64,000 nucleotides of DNA from Hermatobates lingyangjiaoensis (taxonomy: Eukaryota > Arthropoda > Insecta > Hemiptera > Hermatobatidae), in contig JAPFBL010000371.1 in the NCBI GenBank assembly GCA_026182355.1, positions 83,501-147,500 on the forward strand, written 5' to 3'. Under the pieces are notes generated by a model. The model saw nothing but the letters and a program-made list of their open reading frames with translations, searched no databases and had not been told where the DNA came from. The translations under genes were made by a program, and so were the position numbers. Shown here in pieces: positions 1 to 10,234 of the stretch (within the stretch, counting starts at the first letter, position 1; each line of letters starts with the position of its first letter).

Positions 1-1381
1 TGAATCACCTTCATCGTCATCTGTAACATTAATTACATGGTTGTATATCTCATTTCCTTCTAAATTTAAGATTTATGCTAAAGTTTTCCCATTACTGCTT
101 CAAAATCTTACTTTTTTATCTGAATTTGTCACAGAAATTTAGGACATATCCACACAACGAGGCTGATTTTTGTGTAAAATACTAATTTGATCCATCAAAG
201 ATTGTGGACTGTACTGTCCCTCAAACGTTTTTATACACACCCACCCACCCACTTACATTCACACAGACATCATCGAAAAACGTGATAAAAAAACTTTGGG
301 GATCTACAACATGTAAATCTACCAAAATCTCAAGATCGAAATGTTTTTAATAATCACTATACATTACTGATAGTAATGTAAAAATATCTTAAAATGACTT
401 CAAGGACATCAAAACATGTAAATCAGTCAAATAATGAAGGTCAAATTTTTTTTATGATCGGTGTATTTTAATTATAGTAAAGAACAATGCAAGAACCCAT
501 AAGTATAAATTGCATTTGAATAAAACAGCAGAATATTGTTTTATACATTTTCTACTTGGAATAGTATGAGTCATTTGTTGGTTCTTATTATAAAGTAAGA
601 CGTAATTGTTCAGTGTTAGTGGGGGTAGCTTTTCCAGAAGGGTTAGGCGAACTTTTGAACTCTCTAGTAAGAGTGCACGTTCAAACCAGTCGTTTTCGCG
701 CATCCTCAGACAAACAAACGCAAAATTACTTTTCTCATCATGCTAAGGTATGTCTATTTGCATATTTCTTCATAGATATGTCCTTTGATATTACTTTTCA
801 TCACAACTCTATAATATTCTTTGAGATATTTTGTATATAATATTTTAAACACAATACCTGTATTAAAAGTGAAATGAAAGTTACTTTGCTTATCTTTGAT
901 CTACCAATATCAAACAATTGTTTATTATTATAGATTTTTAGTTTATAGTTAGAATTTATAAAGCTAGTCTAAAATATATACTATTCTCAATACTTAAATC
1001 AAATTTATTACACTTTGAAATTAACAAAGCAAAATAAAATTTCTTCATCCAATTCTTTTATATAATTTTACTAAGGAATTGCATTGAATTTATCACCCAG
1101 ACATATTTTATACATCTTTTCAACTACTCGCTTAATTAGATATTTACTTCTAACAATTCTAATTTGTAACCTTCTGCAAATGGCGCCGGCATTTTCATAT
1201 CGGGAGTCCCACAGCGTGACTTACTCGACTTTATTTAAAGTATGGACTTTTAAAGTAGGAAATATTCAACTCGATTACTTTAAGCTGATGATAATTGTTA
1301 TAAGATTAATTAATCTGACCTGCTTCGTGCATTATACTATTATCGTTGGACCGTTTCATTTAATTACTATATATATATACC
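1..1381. other. AT-rich DNA without recognisable gene
   Basis: I see no conserved coding signature here. A 102-codon open frame at 1084-1392 (+) has no recognisable domain, is rich in I/L/Y as expected from AT-rich DNA, and runs into a TA tract. A short CCCA/CCAC-rich run lies near 238-252. Confidence 0.5.
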
Positions 1382-1766
1382 AATTAAAATAAGCAGTGAC
1401 ACATAAACTGAAACACAACAAAGACTCACTTTTCAATATTTCGACTGCAGTGGTGGTCGTCCTCAGGGAAGAAGTGAATTGACGGAGAGACGACAGTCAA
1501 CTGACTCTTATTTGTTCTATTTACTTCTTTTATCTTCTTCAATCTACCTTTTAGTTTAATATTTCATTAATTAATTTTGTATCTTATTTAAATTTGTTTT
1601 CTTGGTGGTTTTTCATTATCATTTATTCTTTATTATTTTATACTTTGATTTAATTCTGTTATCAGTTGTTATTTGTTCTATTTATTTATTTGATCCATTA
1701 CGGTCGAAATATTGAAAAGTGAGTCTTTGTTGTGTTTCAGTTTATGTGTTACTGCTTATTTTAATT
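1382..1766. repeat. Inverted pair of Penelope-like element (PLE) termini
   Basis: About 63 bp at 1382-1444 is repeated in inverted orientation at 1703-1766 with roughly one mismatch. Read on the minus strand, the left arm gives CUGAGGA, a stem-loop closed by CGAC/GUCG, then GAAAUAUUG. This is the CUGANGA-stem-GAAA layout of hammerhead motifs in PLE terminal repeats. The 258-bp spacer is AT-rich and has no coding remnant. Repeat identity is seen directly; assignment to PLEs is inferred from motif and from similar pairs elsewhere in the window. Confidence 0.6.
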
Positions 1767-1824
1767 GTTATCTGCCCTGCCGGACCGTTTTTTGTTTATC
1801 TTGGTATATATATATATAATTTAA

Positions 1825-1911
1825 CGAAATGTGTTTAAAGGGAGGTCTGCTCCCAAAGTCATGTTTGGATCAAGTAAATTGTCATTGGGCATATATATAT
1901 TTAAAAATTTG
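1825..1911 (+). pseudogene. PLE ORF N-terminal fragment
   Basis: The plus strand reads NEMCLKGGLLPKS and soon reaches a stop. This matches the N-terminal PLE motif FNEVCLKEGLLPKY found at 46269-46440. The fragment starts just after a (TA)n tract (1805-1821). Only about 25 codons remain. Confidence 0.5.
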
Positions 1912-3040
1912 AGGGCACTCTATATACACCGTTTGATGGTTAAAATTGATATTATACCCAAAAATAACCTTAATTGACTGTACATCGAAATAATCTACTT
2001 TTATAGTATCTAAAAATTATCATTGATTTTTGCGTAGTTGATCTAGACTTGTTACTCTGAATTCACAATTCGGCCTTTGCATTAATATTAATATCTAAAA
2101 ATGAAAATTTTCATTTTTTTTGAGTAATCAATCACAACTTACTATTTTGAATTCGCTAATTAGGTATTGTGGAAATTAAGGCAAATATGCATATTCATAA
2201 TATATAAATATTTTAATATCAGATAAATATATAAAATACATTACAAATTAATATACATATGCACAAAAATTATAATATTTTTTAATAATGTTTAAAATGT
2301 TTCGCTATGTATTGTATAGTTGCCCGAGTTGTTTGTTTAGAACATTTTCTTTTGTTCAAGGAACTAATTTCAAGTTTAGGGTCTGAGATGTTTTTTAACT
2401 CTTCAGTTTCTCTATCTTCATTAGCTTTTCCTTAAGCTTTATTTTCTTTTTTTAAGCATCATCATTATCTCTTTATTTTCATCATTTCTTCAATGTTTAA
2501 GCCCTTTATTCTCGTTTCCTCATTCCTCAAGTTCTACTACTTCCCCCACTTTTAGCATTTCCGAAATCTTCTTTCATTTCATTCCCGTTTATCATTTCCA
2601 TATCAACCTTTACGATCTGTCAATTTCTTCTTCACGAGTTCTTACTGTTCATAAATATGTGTATGATTAGCACAATTTTATTATTTTTCTTCATATACTG
2701 TAATATTCTACTAATTCTAACTCTGCATGTAATAGTTCATTATATACTTTTTAAGTGTTACCTCCAGAAAGATATATTATAATAATACAAATTTTTGCAA
2801 CCTTTACTGTTTTTACATACTTCAAGAACTCCCTCTGGTGATTTTTTTTTTTTTTAAAGAGTTGAGCATTTTTTTATTTATTTGACTAAAAGAATATTAC
2901 TACCAAAAAATGTTGTCTTTATTAAATAAAATAATTCTCTTTTAAACACAGCTTAAAAAGTAATATGAGGACGGATCAATAAACACTAAGCATCTGTATA
3001 TAAATGGATAAATACATGTACCCAAGAATACTGACTCAGG
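1912..3040. other. AT-rich DNA, nothing recognised
   Basis: No ORF with recognisable domains and no structured repeat was seen. There are T- and CT-rich runs around 2390-2640. Confidence 0.4.
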
Positions 3041-3096
3041 TATATATATATATATACACTTTTTTGATGAAAATACGATCTGAAGTGGATAAATAC

Positions 3097-3364
3097 AGTT
3101 CAATGTACATAAAGAAATGTAGAGAAATTAAAAACACACACTTAAAGTCTCTAATTTTTGGTTGAACCGTCTTCAGGAGAGATAAGAAAGGGAAACCAAG
3201 AGCACTGGTACAGAGACGGTTGGAGACCCAACCGTCTCCAACCGTCTCTGTACCAGTGCGCTTGGTTTCCCTTTCTTATCTCTCCTGAAGACGGTTCAAC
3301 CGAAAATTAGGGACTGTAAGTGTGTGTTTTTAATTTCTCTACGTTTCTTTATGTACATTGAACT
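3097..3364. repeat. PLE-terminus fold-back (family A), ~130-bp arms
   Basis: Arms at 3097-3225 and 3235-3364 are inverted copies separated by only about 9 bp, so the locus could form a very long hairpin. Each arm holds CUGAAGA - GGUU/AACC - GAAAAUUAG, a hammerhead-like core, and a block containing ACCAGTGCGCTTGGTTTCCC. The outer ends run into (TA)n. The same terminus recurs at 7977, 21464, 30143, 49341 and 58700. Confidence 0.7.
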
Positions 3365-3370
3365 ATATAT

Positions 3371-3402
<32 letters not shown>

Positions 3403-3438
3403 CGCGGGCACATACACACACACAACACACACACACTA
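3365..3438. repeat. (TA)n then (CA)n microsatellite
   Basis: Nearly pure TA runs from 3365 to 3401, followed by a CA-rich run. It abuts the outer end of the preceding fold-back. Confidence 0.9.
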
Positions 3439-5600
3439 AAGGAGTTCATTTGCATTCACTAATATAAAGTCATAAAACTGCAATAAGTTTCTGGTCCGAT
3501 TGTATTTCTTAAACTAAATTAATTTGGTATGTTCACAAAATGATCTCAAAGGATTATTTGAATACATGCATCGATACATATGATAGAGTGGTATGAATTG
3601 AGATAGATTGAGTATGGTGGTAGTTGAAAGTATTATATGAAACAAAAAAAATGAAACTTAAATGAAATGAACAACAGGAAAAGAACTTTGAGGAGCTGAG
3701 AAACTTGAAGGATGCTTCACGTAGCAGGCGATGATGTTGACTTTACCTGCAATCCACTAGTTTGACTTGCTTTGAAGCAACGAAAACTTCATAAACTCTC
3801 CAAGTAAAGTTGAAGGAATATCAAAGTTTATTGGTTTGTGAAATGGTAGAAACAAGAAGTTATGGAGATGCTCAAGAGAAGAGTATCATTCTAAAATACA
3901 AGAAATGAGCATTTATCAAATGCACTTCTCTATCTGCGACTGTAATTCTGTTCTTGCAGATTTGAACCGTTTAATTAAACAGAAATAACCATTTAAAAAG
4001 ACTGAAATCGTACACGTTTTTCCTCAATGTTGAATTTTCTCAGTAGCAGTTTATCAAACAATATTGTTTTTCAGTAGTTTGGTGAAATTGTTTTCACAAT
4101 TTTGATTAAATTCTCAGTGGTTTAAGAATAGTTCCTGTATGAATTGATGCTTCATAAAGGAATATTATTTGTTCATAAAATACGTTTCAATGAAAAACCA
4201 TTAATTATACGTTCTAACAAAAATACATATATATGATTTATTTGTATAAAATTGATTTATAAACATTTGTTTCATAATCGTTAATTTTTGTTTCCTTACT
4301 AACAATTTTCGATTGCGCAAAGATACAGGAGAAATAAATATTAGAAAATGGTTGCAGTAAAAATAATAACAGATGGTGAAGAAACTGCAATGAAAGAGTG
4401 GAGCCGTTGTTCAGTTTGAATAGAGGGTGACTGCTGTTTCACTTTGGTATTATTAATTCATAAGGACAACGAATGGCTGCGTTGACCGATAAGATCAAAG
4501 AGTCTCTGTACTGTTTCACTACTATTACATATTGAATTATGTATGTACAAGTACGTAAAATCAGAGTTCTCTATTCTTAGAAAAAGTTATTTGATGTATC
4601 TTATCACTCATTCACTCAAACAATCTCCCTCTTTCTCTCACTTTGTCTCTCTAATCGAATATGTATTGTTAAAATTACTAGACAGCAAGGTATAGAAACA
4701 AGAAGAAACAGACATTGCAAAAACTTGCTAACAACTGCTGTTATTCCGATGGAAAAAGGAACAGCAATGAAAAAAAGAATAAGAGAGCAGTTGTATGAAG
4801 CAATAATTTTGGGGTCATTATTACAACTACAATATAACTAAACAAGTGGTTCAATGTCATTTTTAAATACATGCATACTGGTAGTACCAAAGTGATTAGT
4901 GAATATCATGTTATTATTAAATAGCACAAGATAAATTGGAACGTACATTTTATTATTTTGGTAAACGTTGACAAGAAGAGATACATACGTTTTTCATAAC
5001 CATGTATAAATCACTAGGCAACAACAATGAAATTAATATGTCTGCTACTTAGCAGACGGGTTCCACAAACTCTGTATAGAAAGAAAAAAAAAACAGGACT
5101 AACTGGATATTCCAAACTTCTAATTCATCTATTTAATCAATGTTCAAAACAAATAACTAACCACAACTGTACTTTAAGTAACTGTTCCATAACTATTTGT
5201 ATTGCGGTATTGAGTTTTGAAGAGCAAAGGTCAAGAAAAAAGTAGGATTTTGCAGAAAAGGTAAACCTTATAATCACAAATCCTTCCTGGACTCTTCTAC
5301 ATACTAGATCCTTACAATAAGCTGCTTCTATGATATATTTACTACGATTGAGACCCTGGTGAAATCCATTGTTTCGATTAAAGATCTTAGTCATACTTTA
5401 ATTTCCTTACTGTGATTTCTTTCATATGTTTACTTTGATATTATGTTATATATATATATATTAGTAAAATTTGGGAGCAGTACTTCATTCGATCATATTT
5501 CGTTGAATAACTGACTGTATTTTACTGATGTCATTTTCTTCACTAGTTTTTCGAGGTTTCTGGATACCTTCGTCTTTCCTTCATCCAATATTCATTATTC
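3439..5600. other. AT-rich DNA, nothing recognised
   Basis: No conserved coding sequence. Short open frames at 5027-5245 (+) and 5137-5394 (-) overlap each other on opposite strands and show no domain. Treated as non-coding. Confidence 0.4.
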
Positions 5601-5603
5601 AAC

Positions 5604-5608
5604 TATAT

Positions 5609-5643
<35 letters not shown>
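5604..5643. repeat. (TA)n microsatellite
   Basis: Almost uninterrupted TA dinucleotides, just outside the left end of the family D PLE pair. Confidence 0.9.
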
Positions 5644-5687
5644 TCACAATTAAAAGAAACGGTCCAGCGGACTTTTTTAAATAAAAT

Positions 5688-5884
5688 AAATTCAAAACGA
5701 AGGAAACACACAGAAAGATACAGACATAACTCACATCGATATTTCGACCATCGTCGGCATCAGGAGGTGTGAAGAGCGAAGAGTCCCGCAGGAAGGCAGG
5801 GCGGTGAGTCCTACCGACGATGGTCGAAATATCGATGTGAGTTATGTCTGTGTCTTTCTGTGTGTTTTCTTCGTTTTGAATTTA
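5688..5884. repeat. Inverted pair of PLE termini (family D)
   Basis: About 71-bp arms at 5688-5758 and 5814-5884. The left arm read on the minus strand carries CUGAUGC - CGAC..GUCG - AAAUAUCG. The right arm keeps GAAAUAUCG but has lost the CUGAUG block, so it is deleted at its inner end. The right end runs into a TA tract. Another copy lies at 8990-9192. Confidence 0.65.
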
Positions 5885-5898
5885 TTATATATATATAG

Positions 5899-6075
5899 CT
5901 CAAAAACGAAGAAAAGCAACACACAGAGAAAGAGACACACTTACAAACTCAAATTTTCGGCTGATCCGTCTTCAGGAGAAAATAGAATGGGCGACCAAGC
6001 ACGCCGGTAACACAACGGCAGGAAACCCAGTAAGTGTGTCTCTTTCTCTGTATGTTGCTTTTCTTCGTTTTGAAG
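5899..6075. repeat. Inverted pair of PLE-like termini
   Basis: Arms at 5899-5944 and 6030-6075 (about 46 bp, very similar). The left side read on the minus strand contains CUGAAGA - CGG..CCG - AAAAUUUG. The element sits between TA tracts at 5886-5898 and 6119-6149. Confidence 0.6.
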
Positions 6076-6116
6076 CTGTTTTGCGTCCAGTTTGGATCGT
6101 TTTTTTCGAATTTTGA

Positions 6117-6118
<2 letters not shown>

Positions 6119-6149
<31 letters not shown>
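6119..6149. repeat. (TA)n microsatellite
   Basis: Pure TA run next to the preceding inverted pair. Confidence 0.9.
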
Positions 6150-6151
<2 letters not shown>

Positions 6152-6559
6152 TTAGCAATATATTTGCTAAAAATATTATTGATTATAATTGAAATTATAA
6201 TTTAATTAATTAAAGGGACAGTTAAAAATATTAGATTTTATTACTAAAACATTATTTAATTTCATGCGAATAGTATTAAGTGTCGTAGTTTTAATCTCCA
6301 ACAGTATCACAATGCTAAGAATATTAAGATTCTGAACACATTATTTAAAAAAGAAATATCTCTGACGTCTAATTAAGAAACTAACAATTGCAGTGTATAT
6401 TACATTACTTCTACAGTTAGTTCCTGGTTAGTTATTGCCATATATGACAAATATTTACCAAAAACTTCATCTAAAAGATGAAAGATAATGAAAAATAAAT
6501 GATAGGAAAAAGGGGAATATTGAGAGGCTAGTTGGAATCTATTTGACTTTGGCTAAGAG

Positions 6560-6905
6560 AGGTGGAGGTAGTTTATTGTCATGATTTACGGCTTGCTTGT
6601 CGAAGGCGAGCGTCATTTCGTATCGGATTTTGTTGAAGGGTACACTTTGATAAATTGAACAGCAGCATGGAGAGAGACATGATGAGTGAGCTGGTTAAGG
6701 ATCGTCTTCCCCCTTCAACCGATCACCAAAACTAGCTCGAACAGTGTATAGCTTGCCAGTGTTGAAGCTTCAGCACTGGGTGTCGCTTAAAGACCAGATC
6801 ATTAGTCTATCATGAAATGTCACACGACCTTTGCTAACAAACATCTGAGCTTCGTCTCACGCAGTGGTCTTGTCAAGCCTCATCAATAAAATGTAAAAAA
6901 AAATT
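6560..6905 (+). mobile_element. Possible retroelement 3' end with A-rich tail
   Basis: This stretch is less AT-rich than its surroundings and ends in AATAAAATGT followed by nine A's (about 6886-6903), like a polyadenylated insertion. I could not find a target-site duplication or a protein remnant, so the call is tentative. It could be a LINE 3' UTR. Confidence 0.25.
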
Positions 6906-6936
6906 ATTCATTTTGCAATGTGTTTCATCTCAAAAA

Positions 6937-7331
6937 CGCTTAAAAAAATTACATTTTTTTCCCTACTATTCCTTGAAAAAAAAATTTCCTACTACGCTTA
7001 AAAAAAATTACATTTTTTTCCCTACTATTCCTTGAAAAAAAAATTTCCTACTACGCTTAAAAAAAATTACATTTTTTTCCCTACTATTCCTTGAAAAAAA
7101 AATTTCCTACTACGCTTAAAAAAAATTACATTTTTTTCCCTACTATTCCTTGAAAAAAAAAATTACTACTACGCTTAAAAAAAATTACATTTTTTTCCCT
7201 ACTATTCCTTGAAAAAAAAATTTCCTACTACGCTTAAAAAAAAATTACATTTTTTTCCCTACTATTCCTTGAAAAAAAATTTCCTACTACGCTTAAAAAA
7301 AATTACATTTTTTTATCTACTATTCCTTGAA
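6937..7331. repeat. 58-59 bp minisatellite, ~7 copies
   Basis: Units begin with CGCTTAAAAAAA at 6937, 6995, 7054, 7113, 7172, 7231 and 7290. Each continues with ATTACATTTTTTTCCC and CTATTCCTTG plus an A-run. Copies are nearly identical, differing mainly in A-run length, with one variant at about 7160. Homogeneity suggests recent expansion. There are no spacers, so it is not a CRISPR array. Confidence 0.95.
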
Positions 7332-7785
7332 ATTCCCCACATGTGAGGCGAAGAGTTTAATAAAAAGTTGCAAAATCCATTGACTCTATCTGATATTCTT
7401 TTTTATTAACATCATCCAAACTTATACAGAAATATTATACAGCTGCTAACATAACATCTTGGAAGCAAAAGGTCATATATTTTGATAACAGTATTTCTAA
7501 ATCATAGGAGTTTTCATCCTCAACAGTTATACTATCAGTAAACATGAAGCAAAAATAACAAATATTTGTATATATAAATTAATATGATGTATAATAAATA
7601 AGCAAGTAGTTTGAATAACCTTTAACTGATTAAGTACATATTTTTCTTTGTTATTTTAACTGATTTTAAAGTTTATGTAATAATTTTAAAATCATTAGCA
7701 TATTGGCATAGCCTTCTCCTAAATCACAGAGACTTCGGTACAAATCACTTAATACGTCATAGTTTATGTTTTTATCTTACATCAA
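7332..7785. other. AT-rich DNA, nothing recognised
   Basis: No coding or structural signal seen. Confidence 0.4.
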
Positions 7786-7786
7786 T

Positions 7787-7788
7787 GG

Positions 7789-7830
<42 letters not shown>
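7787..7830. repeat. (CA)n-(TA)n microsatellite
   Basis: About 12 CA repeats run directly into TA repeats. Open frames with IYIYIY or TSTHTH-type strings here are translation of the repeat. Confidence 0.9.
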
Positions 7831-7876
7831 TCTCTTCTCGGACTGCAGTCCGAGTAGTATACATAGTAGTATAAAA

Positions 7877-7878
<2 letters not shown>

Positions 7879-7908
<30 letters not shown>
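7879..7908. repeat. (TA)n microsatellite
   Basis: Pure TA run preceding the hairpin at 7927. Confidence 0.9.
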
Positions 7909-7926
7909 TTTTTCGATGAAAATACG

Positions 7927-7976
7927 ATCCGAAATGTACAAATACAGTACATTTACTGTATTTGTACATTCCGGAT
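7927..7976. repeat. Short hairpin, 23-bp arms
   Basis: 7927-7949 and 7954-7976 are inverted copies with one mismatch and a 4-nt loop. It is the distal part of the family A PLE terminus (compare 3070-3100), folded back on itself. Confidence 0.8.
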
Positions 7977-8065
7977 GTACAGAGACCAACCGTCTCTGTA
8001 CCAGTGCGCTTGGTTTCCCTCACTTATCTCTCCTGAAGATGGTTCAACCGAAAATTAGAGATTGA

Positions 8066-8067
<2 letters not shown>
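7977..8067 (+). mobile_element. PLE terminus fragment (family A)
   Basis: Contains ACCAGTGCGCTTGGTTTCCC and CUGAAGAUGGUUCAACCGAAAAUU as in 3235-3364, so it keeps the hammerhead-like core. It ends in a (CT)n run. Confidence 0.6.
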
Positions 8068-8106
<39 letters not shown>

Positions 8107-8113
8107 ATATATA

Positions 8114-8149
<36 letters not shown>
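8068..8149. repeat. (CT)n-(TA)n compound microsatellite
   Basis: About 17 CT repeats followed by a long TA run. Confidence 0.9.
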
Positions 8150-8151
<2 letters not shown>

Positions 8152-8248
8152 TACTTGCCGTTGCATCTACAACGTGCTTGATCTCCCTTTCTCTTTTCTC
8201 CTGAAGACGGAAACCCGAAAATTTTGTTTGTTTTCTAGTTGTTTTATA

Positions 8249-8335
8249 TCCTAGAAAATTGACTATTAGAATAGAATGAATATCTATTAGAGAACACACC
8301 TATTCTATCAAACGGTCGATACATTATTGTGTCTG

Positions 8336-8336
<1 letters not shown>
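8249..8336 (+). mobile_element. PLE terminus remnant (family E outer end)
   Basis: Includes CCTAGAAAATTGAC and ACACCTATTCTATCAAACGG, matching the outer end of the family E terminus at 50503-50609 and 51201-51307. Diverged and truncated. A separate PLE-like core with CUGAAGACGG..CCGAAAAUU lies just upstream at 8208-8226. Confidence 0.5.

Positions 8337-8337
<1 letters not shown>

Positions 8338-8378
<41 letters not shown>
8338..8378. repeat. (TA)n microsatellite
   Basis: Pure TA run of about 40 bp between two PLE fragments. Confidence 0.9.
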
Positions 8379-8380
<2 letters not shown>

Positions 8381-8533
8381 TTCGCTCTCCGTTCTTCAAC
8401 GTGGGGAGATCTCTCTCACTTCGTCCTCTCTACTAGTCTACTCTCCTGATGACGAACAACAGTTCGAAATATTGAATTCTGTAAGTTTTCTTTGTATTCT
8501 CTTTTCTGTGTCGTGCTTTGTGTAATTTAAAGT

Positions 8534-8535
<2 letters not shown>
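8379..8535 (+). mobile_element. PLE terminus (family C)
   Basis: Contains CUCCUGAUGA - CGAAC..GUUCG - AAAUAUUG, a hammerhead-like core, within a block repeated nearly exactly at 49546-49700 (+) and partly at 51862-51906 (-). It lies between two (TA)n tracts. Confidence 0.6.
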
Positions 8536-8570
<35 letters not shown>

Positions 8571-8595
8571 AGATAGATAGATAGATAGATAGATA
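8536..8595. repeat. (TA)n-(GATA)n microsatellite
   Basis: TA run followed by about six GATA units. Confidence 0.9.
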
Positions 8596-8890
8596 TTTAT
8601 TTGAAATTCGCAAAGAAGTACTTGTGAATCTCTAACCAGGTAGTGAATTTCAAGAAGCATGCTAGTTATCTGTGCTAGTCACGAAGATCTTAGCACCTCA
8701 GGTTCTCTTAAAATTCGGTTATCTTGCAATTTGAATAATGTATAAAAGGCTACTATTATTTACATTTTTGATCCACCTTTCAGGCTTGAATGATGAAGAA
8801 CTATATTATTTTTGATCATCCTATTATTACTTTCATTTAATGTCTGTATGAAATATTGGGTGAATAATGGGATATTTCGAAGATTGGCCT

Positions 8891-8915
8891 GTATATATAT
8901 ATATATATATTATAT

Positions 8916-8971
<56 letters not shown>

Positions 8972-8996
8972 TTAATATATATATAATAAATTAAAA
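8891..8996. repeat. Long (TA)n tract
   Basis: Roughly 100 bp of TA with rare interruptions. It abuts the left end of the family D PLE terminus. Confidence 0.9.
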
Positions 8997-9037
8997 ACAA
9001 AGGAAACACACAGAAAGACTAAGACATAACTCACATC

Positions 9038-9192
9038 GATATTTCAACTATCGTCGTCATCAGGAGGTGTGAAGAGCGAAGAGTACTGCAGGAAGGCAGG
9101 GCGGTGACTCATTTTCCGTGAGTCACCGCCCTGCCTTCCTGCGGGACTCTTCGCTCTTCACACCTCATGATGACGACGATGGTCGAAACATC
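9038..9192. repeat. PLE-terminus fold-back (family D), 74-bp arms, 7-nt loop
   Basis: Arms 9038-9111 and 9119-9192 are inverted copies with a few mismatches around TTTTCCG. Read outward, each arm contains CUGAUGA (AUGAUGA on the right) - CGAC..GUCG - AAA, the hammerhead-like core. The left terminus continues to about 8997. Confidence 0.7.
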
Positions 9193-10055
9193 TTTGCGTG
9201 TTTGCATAAACGTGCGCATGCTCTCGTGTGTGTTTGTGGTGTGCATATACATGTGAATTTCAATGTATGTGTGTGTTTTTTTGTGGGAGAGAGATTAAGA
9301 AAGATCTGGATATCATCCAAATTGAAATATTTATAATAGTTAAATTTATTTTGAGTTATTGTTAGTTTTGTACTGAGATCAATCAAATATTTCTACTGAG
9401 AAGAAATAGATACTTTACGATTTGGATATTGAATAAAAAGTAATAAAAGACATTAAATTTTCTTTCGTTGATGAAACTGAGAGAAATAAAACAAATTATT
9501 TTTGGGATATAATAAAACCCAAAACGTATATGTATATTCATAGCACTGCCCTTGGTGGTAATTTACAAATGCTTTATTCAATTCATTATTTAGCGAAAAT
9601 AATAATTTTGATAGTGATAAAATTCTAATTAGTAAATTCTAAAATTTATTATATCCATGAATTCCGTATTTTTTTTCTTAATTGTGTATATTTAAAAGAT
9701 GTAAACGTACTCTGTTAGGTGAATCTTGTAAACATTTTTGATTACATTTTGGGCTGATTTCCAGAATTTAAAATTTCGATTTTTTCTTTTTTTTGTCAAA
9801 TATACTTTATGAAAACTGTTATTTTACTAATTTATGCTTACTATTCTTCTTGTAACACTGCGTAATGTATGGTAGCATTATTGTCTGTGTTATATTCTCG
9901 TACTGGTAACATTACTAACTGGTCTATTTCACTTCCTGAAATATTTTAAAATATGTTTCATATAAGTTTCGTGTTATAGCTTGTTCTTGGTTTGTTTGTT
10001 TCTATGACAGGACCTCGTTTTGATAGATAGAAGAAACAAATATCTGCATTACTCG
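9193..10055. other. AT-rich DNA, nothing recognised
   Basis: TG-rich run at 9196-9290. Otherwise no coding or repeat signature. Confidence 0.4.
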
Positions 10056-10141
10056 TGGTAGAGCAGAGGTGTCAAACTCATTTCGGCCTGGGGGCCGAAT
10101 ACAGCTTAGTTTGATCTCAAGCGAGCCGGACCAGCAAGCTA

Positions 10142-10234
10142 GGTTAGGTTAGGTTAGGTTACAGTGGCCGTCCCGAAGAGAACACACATAGGCCGCAAGC
10201 CGGCCCCTTGTGATACCACAAAGAGAAATTGAGG
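10142..10234 (-). other. LINE 3' UTR and SINE-shared tail
   Basis: A short 3' UTR of about 93 nt. On the minus strand it holds GGTATCACAA, GTGTGTTC and GCCACTGTAACCTAACCTAA. The SINEs at 34193-34512, 42675-42990 and 47528-47855 have the same motifs in the same order and spacing, so this is the likely reverse-transcriptase recognition tail. Confidence 0.8.

Noticed and set aside
6937..7331. Possible CRISPR-like array
   Set aside because: Units are contiguous with no unique spacers, and the genome is eukaryotic; it is a minisatellite.
7766..8065. Open frames with IYIYIY strings here and at 8433, 8812, 35721, 43830, 43993 and 49505
   Set aside because: They translate TA, CA or GATA microsatellites and PLE termini, with no conserved protein.
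10142..10160. AGGTTAGGTT repeat as a telomeric (TTAGG)n relic
   Set aside because: It is the 3' tail of the LINE, with the same hexamer at the end of the SINEs, and is bounded by the target duplication.
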